Positions 50,251 through 62,270 of a DNA stretch of 64,000 nucleotides are shown here, piece after piece. A program made the translations under genes and the position numbers. Numbering within the stretch: the stretch's first letter is position 1; every line of letters begins with the position of its first letter. The DNA lies in contig NC_081820.1 in the NCBI RefSeq assembly GCF_030704535.1, positions 20,649,001 to 20,713,000 of the forward strand, in the 5' to 3' direction. The notes under the pieces were generated by a model that did no database searches, was not told where the DNA came from, and worked only from the letters and a program-made list of their open reading frames with translations. Source of the stretch: Vitis vinifera (lineage: Eukaryota > Streptophyta > Magnoliopsida > Vitales > Vitaceae).

Positions 50251-53200
50251 GGGTCTAAAGGTACACGCGTCACAAAATGAGCATCACATCCATGTCTCCC
50301 ATCATGCAGTCAAACAGTCCTCGTTAATCGAGTCATGTTGCGTCATCTCGGGACACGTTTCGGTTGTTAGCTAGTACTTCTCATCATACGGTATTAGATA
50401 TTTCCTCCCCAGGCTCATCAAAAGCGCGTGATCTACGGCAATATTTGTTTTTTCTCCTTAATACTAAATGCTTAATAATGTTAAGAATTAAGTTATTTAT
50501 TTTTTATAATATTTTAAATATTAAAAGATAAATAAAAATAAATATTTAAATTTCTTTATACAAAAATTTATTATAAATCACAAAACAATAACTAATTTAA
50601 AATCTAAAAGTAAATTAATTTTAATAAAAAAATAAAAAAGTAAACACCCTCAACATAAATTGCATTTTTATAAACCTATTGAACTATAGTTTCAAAAATA
50701 ACGAAAAATTTTGTTACCTCGATGGGAAAATATGGCTCAATTGATTTATAATGACTTCTAATTAATGTTTAAAATTATCTTATTTTTGTAAAATAAAATA
50801 TTAAAATTTTAAATAATTATATTAAAAATAATTCTTGAATTAATACTTGAAAGTTAGTTTTTTAAAACTTGTTTTTCTAATTGTATAATATATTATAAAA
50901 CTATAAAAAAATACTTTTTTAAAGTCAAAAAGCTTAATTAGTTCTTTATTTTTTTTAACAAATAAAACAATACATGATTAAGACTTAAAATTGACTTGCA
51001 TTCAAGGGAGGGTTCCAATATTATCATTAACTTCCCACTAATAATTAAACTAACAATAATGTAACACATTTAATTAACTTCTAAACATACAAAACTTTAG
51101 TTTTAATTAAAAGAAAAATAAAAGCGAAAAACCTAAAATAACAATTCAACAAAAAGAAGAGAGTCTGACTCGACATCTATTGAAAAGTAATATTAACAAT
51201 GCATCTCGTTACTTTATATATGTAATTCGTTTTTTATTACTTTATTTTAAATTCATTTCTCATTACTTTTTATTCGGCTTGTTTTTCGTTGTTTTATATT
51301 TTAGTGTTTTTTTTTTCTTAATCCGGTATATTTTTGGCCACATTTATTCATTTAGATTTTATGGTATAGTTTCGAGATTTCAATTTTTAAAGGAAAAATC
51401 CAAATTGACATAACTGAAAACAAGTTTGAATGGCAAACTATAGGAATGAAAAGAATAAAATTGAGAGACATGTTGGGCTACTTTTCGTCAACTTTGTGAT
51501 ATTCTATACCACCAAAGGCTAAAAGGGGATGGAAGGAAGAAAAATCTCACCAAATATATATGTATATATTTTTAAAGAAAAATTCTCAAAAAGGGTTTCA
51601 AACAAGTGGAATAAGCAAAGCAGGGAGGTGATGTCATGAAACATGGAATGGCATGGGTAGCTCCCATTCAACAAGTCAGCTAATCAGCCCCCCGGTCGGT
51701 ACGGCATGCGGATGTTTCGGCTGATGACACCTGCCCTCCTTCCACCTACCCATTCTCCACTTCCACACTCTTGTCCCTTCTTCCCCACTATAACTATAAC
51801 CACTATGTTTTTGCTCTACTTTGAATCACAACCTCCATTGATAAGGCCAAATCACGAGGAGGAGAAGAGAAAAAACAAAAACACCCTATGAATGCCTTTG
51901 TTTTAATAAGTCAACTTCCATGTCTTTTCTTTCCTTTTTTTTTTCTTTTTTTTAATGGTCATTGGGATTCTTTGATTGCAATTAGACTGAAACTTTGAGA
52001 ACTCGTCTCGATAACATCCTCATTCTTTGACCTATCCATGTTTGCTGGATCATGATCAAATCTTGACTCAACCCTTCATTAAGTTCATCGCTTTGGGTTG
52101 AGGCAGTGTTTTAGATCTTAGGTACCCACCAATATTTACGACAACCCACGTTTGGAAGCAGGGATAACCCTCAAAATTAATTAATGGCTTAAAAAGACAC
52201 ATTATGGACAAGGGAAAACCACTAAATCTAGTTATTGGCCAGACATGCGGTTTAAACAAAGATCTAACTCGGTTTTAGCCTCATCTTAGTGTAGTTCTAA
52301 GGCTGCTAACAATGGATTTCTTGTGTGTAACTTATCTCTACTGCCAGTGCATTAATTTTCAAGACAATATTTTGTTGTTATCACAGTCGACAAGCCATGT
52401 TTCCCTCGTCTCACGTTTCTAGAAAAGCTTACCATCTTGTCCATATGTTCATCCTTTCTCCTTCAGACCATAGTTTTTATTATATATGGTGACGCCCATG
52501 TTTTAGGACCAAAAAAGTTGATGACTAGGGTTTGTTCTTGCATGCAATTTTCCAATTGGAACCAAAAAGGAAAAGAGAGAAAGATTCCCAGCATTTCTTT
52601 CTTTTTTTTTTGTTTTTTTTTTCTTTTTGGAATATAAATTCTAAAGCTTGTGTGTATAGATTTGAATGGAAATTAAAGCAAAAGCATGTTCATACTTCAA
52701 ATCTTGCAAGCAAATAAGACTTCATTCAATTTCAAACCCAATTAAAAACGTGGACCCAAAATTAGAAAAAGGATTTCATAAGAGTCCAAGAATGGAATTC
52801 TAGAACCAGAGGGGGCAATGGGAATGGGAACGGGAACTTAGGATTTTGGGGTCAAGCAGAATGTTATGAATGAAAGGGATTAAAAGCATACATGGGAGAA
52901 GTCTTTAGTCGTAGAATTTTTTTACACGTTTTTGAGACTGAGACCGGGGCATGCACCGTCGGCATTCGAGTTAGAAGCGAAAGAGGGGTGCTCACGGAGT
53001 TTCGAAAAAAATCGAAACAGTCTTAAAAACATTTATTAAAACATGGTACTATTTTTATAATTATTATTTTTTAAAATGTATCGTAAAATCTTATATTTTA
53101 ATAAATATTTTTAAAAATGACTGCTTGTTTATCGAAATGCTGTAAACTTGCGAACTTTTGGAGTGGGCTCGGCCCTTGGCACAAAAGGTTAAAGACCAAC

Positions 53201-54108
53201 CCACTAAACTCACTTTGACAACCGCCCAAGTGGCACTTTCGACCACACCACAAAGGACTTCCACCACCTCGTGTAAAACCACGACTTTGGATCGATTGTC
53301 TATGCCCCCACTAAACCCCACTTTCTATTTTAACAACATAATCAATCGAATAATATTTGGCCATTTCCCCTTCTGACTTCCAAGAATATACCTTCCCTCC
53401 TCCTCAGCCATATGAAATATATTCACATTTTAAACCCTCTCGATTGCCGCCCTGACCATGGGTAATTCAATGAATTATTTTCACACACTACAGTTTGGTG
53501 ATGTATATAGACGTATATAATCAGGGATTAAAAAACTTAAGTGGCACATCTTGAAGCCGTCCATCCATCCACAAGATGGACGAGTTTTAGCTAGGGGGGG
53601 TGTGGGAGATTAAGGTATATATTTATATCTTAATCCGTACTTATATATGGATCCGGAGATTAGTATCAACTGGGTCCATGTACGACCGGCCAAAATTTGT
53701 TTGTCTTTATAGAGGATTATGAATTGAAGCTCAGTGCTCCCTAATCGAAAACGTTAATGCATACCCTTTGACTCTGATTTTATAATGCTAGTCGGAGCTC
53801 CCATCCATGGATATGAATTTGTTTTGGGAGTTAAAAATTTGGGGAATGGTGGAAAATGTGGTGGGAGGAAGGAGGAAAAAATAATTGGGGGATTAGATAG
53901 GGGATCTTAGTTGAGGGAAAGAGAGTGAGGGAGTGTTGCTGCCTGGGCCTTAAAGGCCTAATTCCAGACTCAAAAAATTGTGAGAGACATGCTCCAAACA
54001 CTGTTGCAGCCGGTACAAGGGACAGACGAATACGCCAAATCTTTATGAGAATGTCAGTACTCAGTAGGAGTTAGAAGGCTTTTTGGGCCAAAAGCCGTCC
54101 ACGAAAGC
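50251..54108. other. Intergenic region upstream of the MATE gene
   Basis: AT-rich on the left, of mixed composition on the right. No recognisable gene was found; the open frames are short and without family motifs. The last 400 bases are the likely promoter region of the MATE gene. Confidence 0.5.
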
Positions 54109-54224
54109 CTTTATAAGCCCCTTCTTCACCACCTCTCAAACCCCCGCTCCCTCTCTCCCTAAATCTTCTCTCAACCTCTCTCTCTGTCTCTCTCTATCTC
54201 TCTCTCCCTCTCTCTCTCACGACA
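54109..54224 (+). promoter_or_regulatory. Core promoter and CT-rich leader of the MATE gene
   Basis: A CTTTATAAGC TATA-like box (54109-54118) lies about 110 bp before the start codon. It is followed by a leader rich in CT dinucleotides (54176-54219). CT-rich leaders are common in plant genes. Transcription start around 54140 is inferred. Confidence 0.5.
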
Positions 54225-55829
54225 ATGTGTCAGCCACCTTCATCTCCTCTATCACCCAAATGCAATTCAAACCATGGTTATCCTCAAAAAATGAAAGAGC
54301 CAGAGCCCCACATGGGCACCCCATTGATCCCCAAAAGCCCAACATCTAACCAACAGCAATATACACAAACCCACCTCTCTCTAGCCATTAGAGAAGCCAA
54401 CTCCATAGCTAAAATTGCTCTTCCCATGATACTCACAGGCCTTCTACTCTACTCTCGTTCGATGATCTCCATGCTCTTCCTTGGCCGCCTCGGAGAGCTA
54501 GCTTTGGCCGGCGGTTCTCTAGCCGTCGGCTTTGCTAACATCACTGGTTACTCTATTCTCTCTGGCCTCGCCATGGGAATGGAACCCATTTGTGGACAAG
54601 CTTTTGGAGCCAAGAGACATGCCCTCCTTGGCCTCTCTCTTCAGAGAACTGTGCTTTTGCTCCTCTTCACTTCACTTCCCATAGCCTTTCTTTGGTTAAA
54701 CATGAAGAGAATTCTACTCTTCTGTGGCCAAGATGAAGATATAGCTGCAGAAGCTCAATCATATCTCCTCTATTCTCTTCCTGACCTCTTTGCTCAATCT
54801 CTTCTTCACCCATTACGGATCTACCTTCGAACTCAATCCATAACTCTGCCTCTCACATTCTGCGCTACTATGTCAATTTTTATGCACATACCCATTAATT
54901 ACCTTCTTGTTTCGCATCTCAATTTAGGAATCAAAGGCGTTGCTCTTAGTGGGGTTTGGACTAACTTCAACCTTGTAGGTTCTTTAATCATCTACTTACT
55001 CATCTCCGGCGTGTACAAGAAAACTTGGGGAGGATTATCCATGGAGTGCCTGAGAGGGTGGAAACCTCTCCTGAATTTAGCTGTTCCCAGCTGCATTTCA
55101 GTCTGCCTCGAATGGTGGTGGTATGAAATCATGATTCTTCTTTGTGGGTTGCTGCTCAACCCAAGAGCAACCGTTGCTTCAATGGGGATTCTGATTCAAA
55201 CCACTTCACTCATCTACATATTTCCATCTTCTCTGAGCTTCAGCGTATCCACAAGGGTCGGCAACGAGCTGGGCGCCAACCAGCCAAACAAAGCCAAGTG
55301 TGCCGCCATTATAGGCCTGGCCTGCAGCTTCACACTTGGGTTTTCAGCACTGCTGTTCGCAGTCATGGTGAGGAACGTATGGGCAAGCATGTTCACACAA
55401 GACGCAGAGATCATAGCCTTGACATCAATGGTCCTCCCCATAATCGGTCTGTGTGAGCTTGGAAACTGCCCACAAACAACAGGATGCGGGGTGCTGAGAG
55501 GCACAGCCAGGCCAAGAGTTGGAGCAAACATCAACCTGGGTTGCTTCTATCTGGTTGGAACCCCAGTTGCAGTAGGGCTAGGGTTCTACGCAGGGTTCGA
55601 CTTTGAGGGTCTGTGGCTCGGTCTCTTAGCCGCACAGGCCTCATGCGTGGTGACCATGCTGGTTGTTTTGAATCGAACAGATTGGGAGGTAGAAGCCCAG
55701 AGAGCTAAACAGCTGACTTCAGGCCCTCTGGTTCCCGATGAGGAAGACGACCTATTAATCAAACCTGAAATTAAGGTGAATTCTTACAGTCTGGCCGGTG
55801 ATTTAGATGCTCCTCACTCACCTGTTTAA
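54225..55829 (+). CDS. MATE efflux transporter (DTX/DETOXIFICATION family), intronless
   Basis: A single exon encodes 534 residues. MATE proteins export organic compounds across plasma or organelle membranes using a cation gradient, usually with 12 membrane helices in two halves. Here a hydrophilic N-terminus (about 1-55) is followed by repeated hydrophobic segments to about residue 490 and a short acidic tail (PDEEDDLL). The plant MATE signature CGQAFGA is at 123-129, and RVGNELGANQP marks the second half. The lack of introns and overall style suggest the clade of Arabidopsis DTX48-DTX56, which includes proteins affecting hormone levels, iron and leaf senescence. The substrate cannot be read from the sequence. 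Start codon 54225 gives the longest form; ATG codons at residues 23 and 30 are alternatives because the N-terminus is not conserved in the family. Confidence 0.92.
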   Translation: MCQPPSSPLSPKCNSNHGYPQKMKEPEPHMGTPLIPKSPTSNQQQYTQTHLSLAIREANSIAKIALPMILTGLLLYSRSMISMLFLGRLGELALAGGSLAVGFANITGYSILSGLAMGMEPICGQAFGAKRHALLGLSLQRTVLLLLFTSLPIAFLWLNMKRILLFCGQDEDIAAEAQSYLLYSLPDLFAQSLLHPLRIYLRTQSITLPLTFCATMSIFMHIPINYLLVSHLNLGIKGVALSGVWTNFNLVGSLIIYLLISGVYKKTWGGLSMECLRGWKPLLNLAVPSCISVCLEWWWYEIMILLCGLLLNPRATVASMGILIQTTSLIYIFPSSLSFSVSTRVGNELGANQPNKAKCAAIIGLACSFTLGFSALLFAVMVRNVWASMFTQDAEIIALTSMVLPIIGLCELGNCPQTTGCGVLRGTARPRVGANINLGCFYLVGTPVAVGLGFYAGFDFEGLWLGLLAAQASCVVTMLVVLNRTDWEVEAQRAKQLTSGPLVPDEEDDLLIKPEIKVNSYSLAGDLDAPHSPV

Positions 55830-57438
55830 TCCACCATTCTTTTTTTTTTCTTTCTTTTTCCTTTTCCCCTAAAATGTAAAGGAGAGGGAGAAGGGTAGTT
55901 TTGGGACTATGCAGTACTTTACTCAAGAAAAAATCTACCTCCAGGATTTTCTTTCTACTTCCATGGAATTCTTGAAATTCATGGGATGTAACCTGCCAGG
56001 AGATCAACCACCATTTTTCTATCTTGTACTCTTAATTTTCAGAAATTAATTATATACAAACAAATTGAAAGAGAAGTTGATTAATTAATTAATTAATTAA
56101 TTAATTAATTAAGCATTTGAGGCTCCAATGCTTTGGTTTAATTTATACATATATGCACGTATGATCACAAAGTCAGCGCCTTATATTAAATTAATTAATT
56201 AATTACATTGTTTATAATTAAACACCCCAATTTCAATCACAAACAAACAATTAATTGAATAAAATCAATCATATTTGGGATATAGTTAAGACAAGTTGAA
56301 TTAAATTACCTAATGGTGGGATATCATTTGAAATGAATGGGAAAAATTTGTACACATTAATCTAAAAAATACCTTTAAGGAATCTCAACCGAAATGTGAC
56401 ACATACCCATCAACTAACTTTTCACTAGTGGTTTATATTTATACTTTGAATTTTAAATGGGGTTGTAGCAAGTGGGGGGGCTTATAGACTTTGATCAAGG
56501 ACATTGTGACCTCCTAAATCCCTATTCACATGTTTGTTCATATTGGATTTGGGTCATTATTTAAACATTAATTTTGGCATGCCATCATCCCAAGATAATC
56601 CCACTAATGGGTCAATCTCTTCAAACATATGAATTTTTTAGCACAAACCCACAAATCCCCAAAACATCCTCTCCCTTTTTTTTTCTTTTTTCTTTTTTGT
56701 ACTTAATCCACATTAAAATATTTTTTCAAGCTAGCATTATTTGAAATATCCATAAATTTAATTAATTAAAACCTTAATTAATATAAACAAAGTTTATTCG
56801 ATTTTTTCTATTCCTTTTTTTAAGTTTTAGGTAATGCCTGTTTTTGGTTGAATAGAAAAAGTTAAAAGAAAAAATATTTTGTGATGTCTATTTTTGGTTG
56901 AACAAAAAAAGTCAAAAGAAAAAATATTTAATTTTTTTTATTCAATAATTTGTTAATATCGATCAATATAATTAAAGTAAACTTATTATTAATAAATCGA
57001 TTTTAGTTACGTTAATTAATATTAATGAATTTCTTTTAATTAAATAAAAAAAGTCAAAATATTTAATTTTTTTATTTAATCAAAAAACAAATATCACATA
57101 ATAGATTTAAATTTAAAATATTTAATATCTAATTTAGAACAATCATTTTATATGTGAGTATTCATTTACATTTCAAATAAATTAAAACCGACTCAAGCTT
57201 TAAATAAGAAAATAAACCAAACACAAAAAGAAAAGAAGTATTGCCTAACAATGAATCATGGCATGGACGTATGTTTTAAACTATCAAGACAGAAAAATAA
57301 ATAGATAGGTTGGTTTAGAGAGAATTTTCAAAGCATAAGACATTAAAATTGTATATTAATTACTGAGTGGGTATGTCGGTCGAACCCAACGTACACGACG
57401 AGTCGCCGTCGCCATAGCCGGCCCGCCCAAATGACCCA

Positions 57439-57442
<4 letters not shown>
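55830..57442. other. AT-rich region downstream of the MATE gene
   Basis: The first 200 bases are probably MATE 3' UTR. At 56079-56113 there is a (TTAA)n run. At about 56833-56930 a 54-bp unit with TTTTTGGTTGAA and AGAAAAAATATTT occurs twice. No gene is seen. The last 80 bases before the CT run are GC-richer. Confidence 0.5.

Positions 57443-57530
<88 letters not shown>
57443..57530. repeat. (CT)44 microsatellite
   Basis: An uninterrupted CT dinucleotide run of 88 bases. The GA/Glu-Arg frames it creates on the minus strand are artefacts of the repeat. Confidence 0.98.
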
Positions 57531-57536
<6 letters not shown>

Positions 57537-60500
57537 TTCACAACTTTGATAATATTGTATTTATATAGCATGTGTTCCCACAATATCCACCACTCCTTTA
57601 ATAAAACGAAAGCTGCTTACACCTGATATTGGAATCTTAGTGTCGATGATAACCAAAGGAACACGATGTATGCGACGTGTCTCAAATTCCTAATTAAAAT
57701 ATATTCTCGTTAAAAAAAAAGTATTATACATAAAATATTTCTAAATTAATATGTGACTGTAATTAGATTTTTTATGAAATATGAAAAATTAGTAAAAATA
57801 TTGATACATTTGTGACGATTATATATAATGAATAAAGACATGAAAATAATTTAGATTTATTTTCATCTTTTATTTTTATTTTTTTTATCGTATCAGGGAA
57901 TGTTGTCTCATTGGACGCTATAAAACCTCTTATTGCTTTACATGTGGTTTACTTTTCTTCTACATTTTTCCTCAGATGTTTATAATGCCCGCTCGGCTGG
58001 CACAACACATGGAGGAAGGAGACGGTGATGCATCCAAGTCATTACAAAATGCCAAGTTGCCAAAGACCGCAGCTGAGTCAACCCAATACAAAGAAAGATG
58101 GATGGTGCCTTGCCCCCCCATTTGATAAGCAAAATTGCCTCTCTTTTGGGTTTGGTTTTCGCCCACAAGACTCCAAGGCCTTGAGCTTTAAGACCGCGAC
58201 ATTTCCATGGACTCCATTGGACCTTCACTCCCTCTCCACCCACAAACTTCAAAGCGAGTGGGAGCTGTGGATGAGACATGACGGAGCCTGGGTTCTAGGT
58301 CAAATTGTGTGCGGCCTGTGTATTTTGACTCCAACGTTGGCTCTTTCTCATGATTTTTTCCCCCTTCTTTGTCTTACTAGTGAGCATTACAAACCGTTCA
58401 AAATTCCTCCTATTTTTGCATCAAAAATATTAATTTTAGAGATTAAAATTTGTGAAGATTCGTCTTGTAATTCAGGAATTATTCTATCTGGTTTAGTCAA
58501 ATGTCCTCATAATTAATAATGAGCCAGTTTGACCGTTGGGAGTTTGAATTATTGTAGAAGAAAATAATGCATGGATAAAGAGGCTTCACACTTTGAAAAT
58601 GAAATCAAGCTTGACGTATAAGTTCAGTTTGCTTCCTTTGGCTCTATGTATCATACTGTATTATGAGATAAGATAATATCTTACATTTAATGATTCACAA
58701 TATCAAATTATTTGTGTTACCCATCTTTAATTAATAAAAATTAAATTAAAATATACACCACTCTTATTAAATTACTAAACCGCCTGAGATTAGAAACATA
58801 AGAATATCAACCATTATGATATTAAAAGAAAATAAAAAATTTTAAAATACATATACTATAAAACATGCATGGGAAATAAAGAGAATAAATATTTATGATA
58901 TGCATGGAATGAAAGTAAATAACCCTAGGGTGAGAGAAAAGATGACTTTCGATTATTTTTTAAAATGGTTATTAAATATTGTTTTTTTAGAATGGTTTTT
59001 GAAAACTATTTTATAATATTTTTTAAAATAAAATCTTATTTAAAGTGGTTTCAATTATTTTTTTAACTGTAGTATTTTATTTTTAATTATTCTCAATACT
59101 GTACAATTATTTTTAAAATAATATTCATAAAAAATAAAAATAATTAAAAATATGTTTTTAGAAAATATTTTGTTTATAAAATGTTGGAGTTGGGTTTAGG
59201 TATCCAAATGGCTAATCCGACCCACTCAGTAAATGAGAGAAATAAGGGGAGTAATTTCTAGGAGTTTTAAACTACCAAAACATTGTCATTGTTAAAAAAA
59301 AAATAAAAATAAAAAGTTTGTTTTCTCTCCTTATGAGAACTGTCTCTCTCCTTGAAAGAAAGCATTTTCTACTCTTTTTCTCTTAAAATAATAGAAAGAA
59401 TACAATTCTTCTAAAGAAATAAAAGCCTTTTGTTTTGAAGTTTTTCTAATTTTCTCCGTGAAAAAAGAAAAGAATAATTCACATATTTATAGTTCTATTC
59501 ACGACTTAAAAGGTGAGAACAATGATTCACATATTCATAGTTCTATTCATAACTTAAAAGGTGAAAAAGTTTATCAATAAAACAATCTATCGGGATTCTT
59601 GAGTATTTCAGAAAGTAACTCGAAAACCTTATTTTTTATTGTAAAATAAATTCTAAAAACCTTTTTATATCAAAAAAATCGTGAAATATGTTTCGAATCT
59701 AAAAAAGGATTTATCTTTTTTAAAAAAATAAATAGAAAACTATTTTAAAAAACAGTTCTAAAACAAAGTCTTTAATTCTATCAAATGACTTGTGCCTTTC
59801 CCAAGAGCCATCTTTTATAAACAAATAAAAATATATTCGAACATCTATTCAATTAAAAATAAAATTTGACTGATGAAGAGTGGTATGGTATCTTATGAAT
59901 CACTCTTTTCTTGGTAGGAAGACTAAAAGTCTAAAACCTTTATGTTTTTTTTCTTAGATGGAATGAATTGGAGAAATGCGCATGCGCATTAATTCCTTGT
60001 TATACATTCATATAAAATAAAAAGTAAACCTTATGAAATGAAATTAACTAAAGAAGTAGGCATCACTAATTTGATGATTCAAAATGGTATGATTAAAGTA
60101 ATTCAACTCTCTCTTTGACTTTGTCATTCAAAGATGAATCCCTTTTTGACACATCCTCAAACATGCTTTGACTTGAAACCCTCGCACTCCACCCTTCTTC
60201 TTTACTTAATTAATTCTTTCATTAAAAGTCATCATGGAAGATTCTACAAAGGGCTTGTTCTTATGCTGCATAATTAAATTTACACATACAAGGATTCCAA
60301 ATGAGAAAATTAAATAAATAAATAAATAAATTATAATTATTATTATAATAATAATGCCTTTAAATCCTTTATTTAATGCAAACCCTTCACTCAAACCAAT
60401 TATGAAAGGCCACCCTCTTACCATACGCATCAGACAAGAATCCTACAAAATCTAATTTCAAGTGTTAAAAAAATGGTTAATTTAATGTTTGTTTCGTCAC

Positions 60501-61559
60501 GCAACAATAATGTATCTTTTTTTTTTTTTTTTTTCAATATGGACCATGGCATATTAGTTGATTTCAATAATGTTTTGTTGAATTAGGATGAACAAGATTG
60601 ATTTGATAAAGATGTAGATACACTATCCACATTTTTCTAATTTATTTAATTTAATTTATGTTTTCAAACACATTTATTTAATTAAAAATATTTAAAAATA
60701 TTTTTGTTTTATAACCTCTTTTATTGCTAAGGACCAAAGTTAAAAATTATCAAAAAAAAAAAAAAAAAACTCTCAATATAGTTTAAGAATTTTGAGAAAT
60801 AACTTGAACAAAAATAAATCATTAATGTAATTCATTAAATCCCCAAGAGGCTAGAGGCCTAGAGGACCTAAAATAAACATATATGGTCACATGGCATGAT
60901 TGGAGCCAGCAATGTGAGTATATATTCCCAAAGAGCCTGCAACCTTCACAGATTTATAATATTTAGGGAAATGGAGTATTTGGAATTATTATATTAATTT
61001 AAAATTTAATTATTGGGCCATCTGCAATTTTATTTTTTTATTTTTAAAATATGCGCTGTTTTTTTTTTTTTTTTTACCATTTAAATTTTGAAAACAATGC
61101 TAGAAATTATATTCAATAACATATATATATTTTAAATTTCATAACAAAGAAGCAAAAATTTTGTACAAATTTTGAAATTTAAAATTAATCCACACATCAG
61201 ACCAAATAAAGATAGTAAGGGAAATTGTAAATTATAAAGAGATTTCTTATCAAATCAAACTCTATATGATATTAAATAATCAATTTTTAAAAAGTTTAAA
61301 CTTATATAATTTGAATTCAATATCTTTATCATACTCCTTATTAAAAAAATCATTAAAATTCATAAAATTATTAAAAATCTATGAAAAATGTTTTTTTATT
61401 TTTATCTTCTATAATTTTCAAATATTTCTTTATTTTTTATTTTTAAAAACTAAAATAAGAATTATCAAATATATCTAATATTGATAATAATTGAAAATTT
61501 ATTTAAAATCTAATGCTAATGAATCCTAACTAGTTATCAATCCAAAAGGTAGTTCAAAG
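57531..61559. other. Intergenic region, no supported gene
   Basis: A 163-codon frame at 58025-58516 lies in a less AT-rich patch, but it has no known domain, no strong start context and no sign of exons, so it is not called. A 48-bp direct repeat lies at 59477-59568 (TTCACATATT...CTTAAAAGGTG). Poly(T) and poly(A) runs are frequent. Confidence 0.45.
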
Positions 61560-62270
61560 TGTAGGGACCCCTCCCCACACGTGGCACACATCTCCTAATG
61601 ACACGTGGCACACATTCTCATCCGGATCAATCTCATCCGGACTTCCCCAAGAATACACGTGGTGCGCTTCTCCTATCCGGACTTCCTCAAGGAGAGGCGC
61701 ACAACACTCACAAACATAACATCCGGACGATCGACATATCGCATCCGGACGATCGACATATACTATCCGGATATGTTCATCCGGATCATTGACTGAAGTA
61801 AGCAAGTCTTGCACGCCATCACAACAACCTGTCATGGCCCACGTTTCGCCACTTGCAGAGTGAGATGACGGGAATGAAGTGACGACAAGTCACTTCCCAT
61901 GATCTCTGACAGCTGCGGCGCCTCCCACAATCTCTGGCAGCCGCCCTATGAGTGATGATGGCCCTGCCACCACCTAGAGACATCATGACAAGTCAAAATA
62001 TCTCCCTACCATTAAAGAGAGAAACAAAGCTTCTGATACTATATATAAAAACATTCACACAAAGAGGAAAGTAATTTTACTATACCTAGAAAAATGTCAA
62101 CTGATTTATCTCTCTTCATGGCTAACAAAACCATCGGAGGGTGTGTCCGGACACCCTGTCAGGACGCCTTTTGCAGGAACGACTGAACCAGGAATCTATA
62201 TTGGTTGAGATCGTGCGCCCATCCATTCAACAGCAACTACGTGGATCACCAGGGACGTTAGGCCTCAACA
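61560..62270. mobile_element. Probable solo LTR, 711 bp
   Basis: The segment starts TGTAGGGACC and ends GGCCTCAACA, so it has the TG...CA ends of an LTR. It is flanked by CAAAG (61555-61559) and CAAAA (62271-62275), a possible 5-bp target duplication with one change. It is clearly less AT-rich than its flanks. It holds a TATA-like ACTATATATAAAAAC (about 62038) in the second half and a cluster of ATCCGGA motifs in the first. No internal coding part is next to it, hence a solo LTR. The family is unknown. Confidence 0.55.
61619..61790. repeat. Cluster of ATCCGGA motifs inside the LTR
   Basis: Seven ATCCGGA copies occur within about 170 bp. Two belong to a longer direct repeat, ATCCGGACGATCGACATAT, at 61721 and 61743. 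Clustered short motifs in an LTR often act as enhancer sites; that role is inferred. Confidence 0.8.

Noticed and set aside
55142..55534. Open frames overlapping the MATE gene in other frames
   Set aside because: The MATE frame is continuous for 534 codons with clear family motifs.
57343..57583. Minus-strand frames rich in Glu-Arg
   Set aside because: They are translations of the (CT)44 microsatellite.
58025..58516. A 163-codon frame in a less AT-rich patch
   Set aside because: No known motif, no conserved start context and no exon support; composition alone can explain it.
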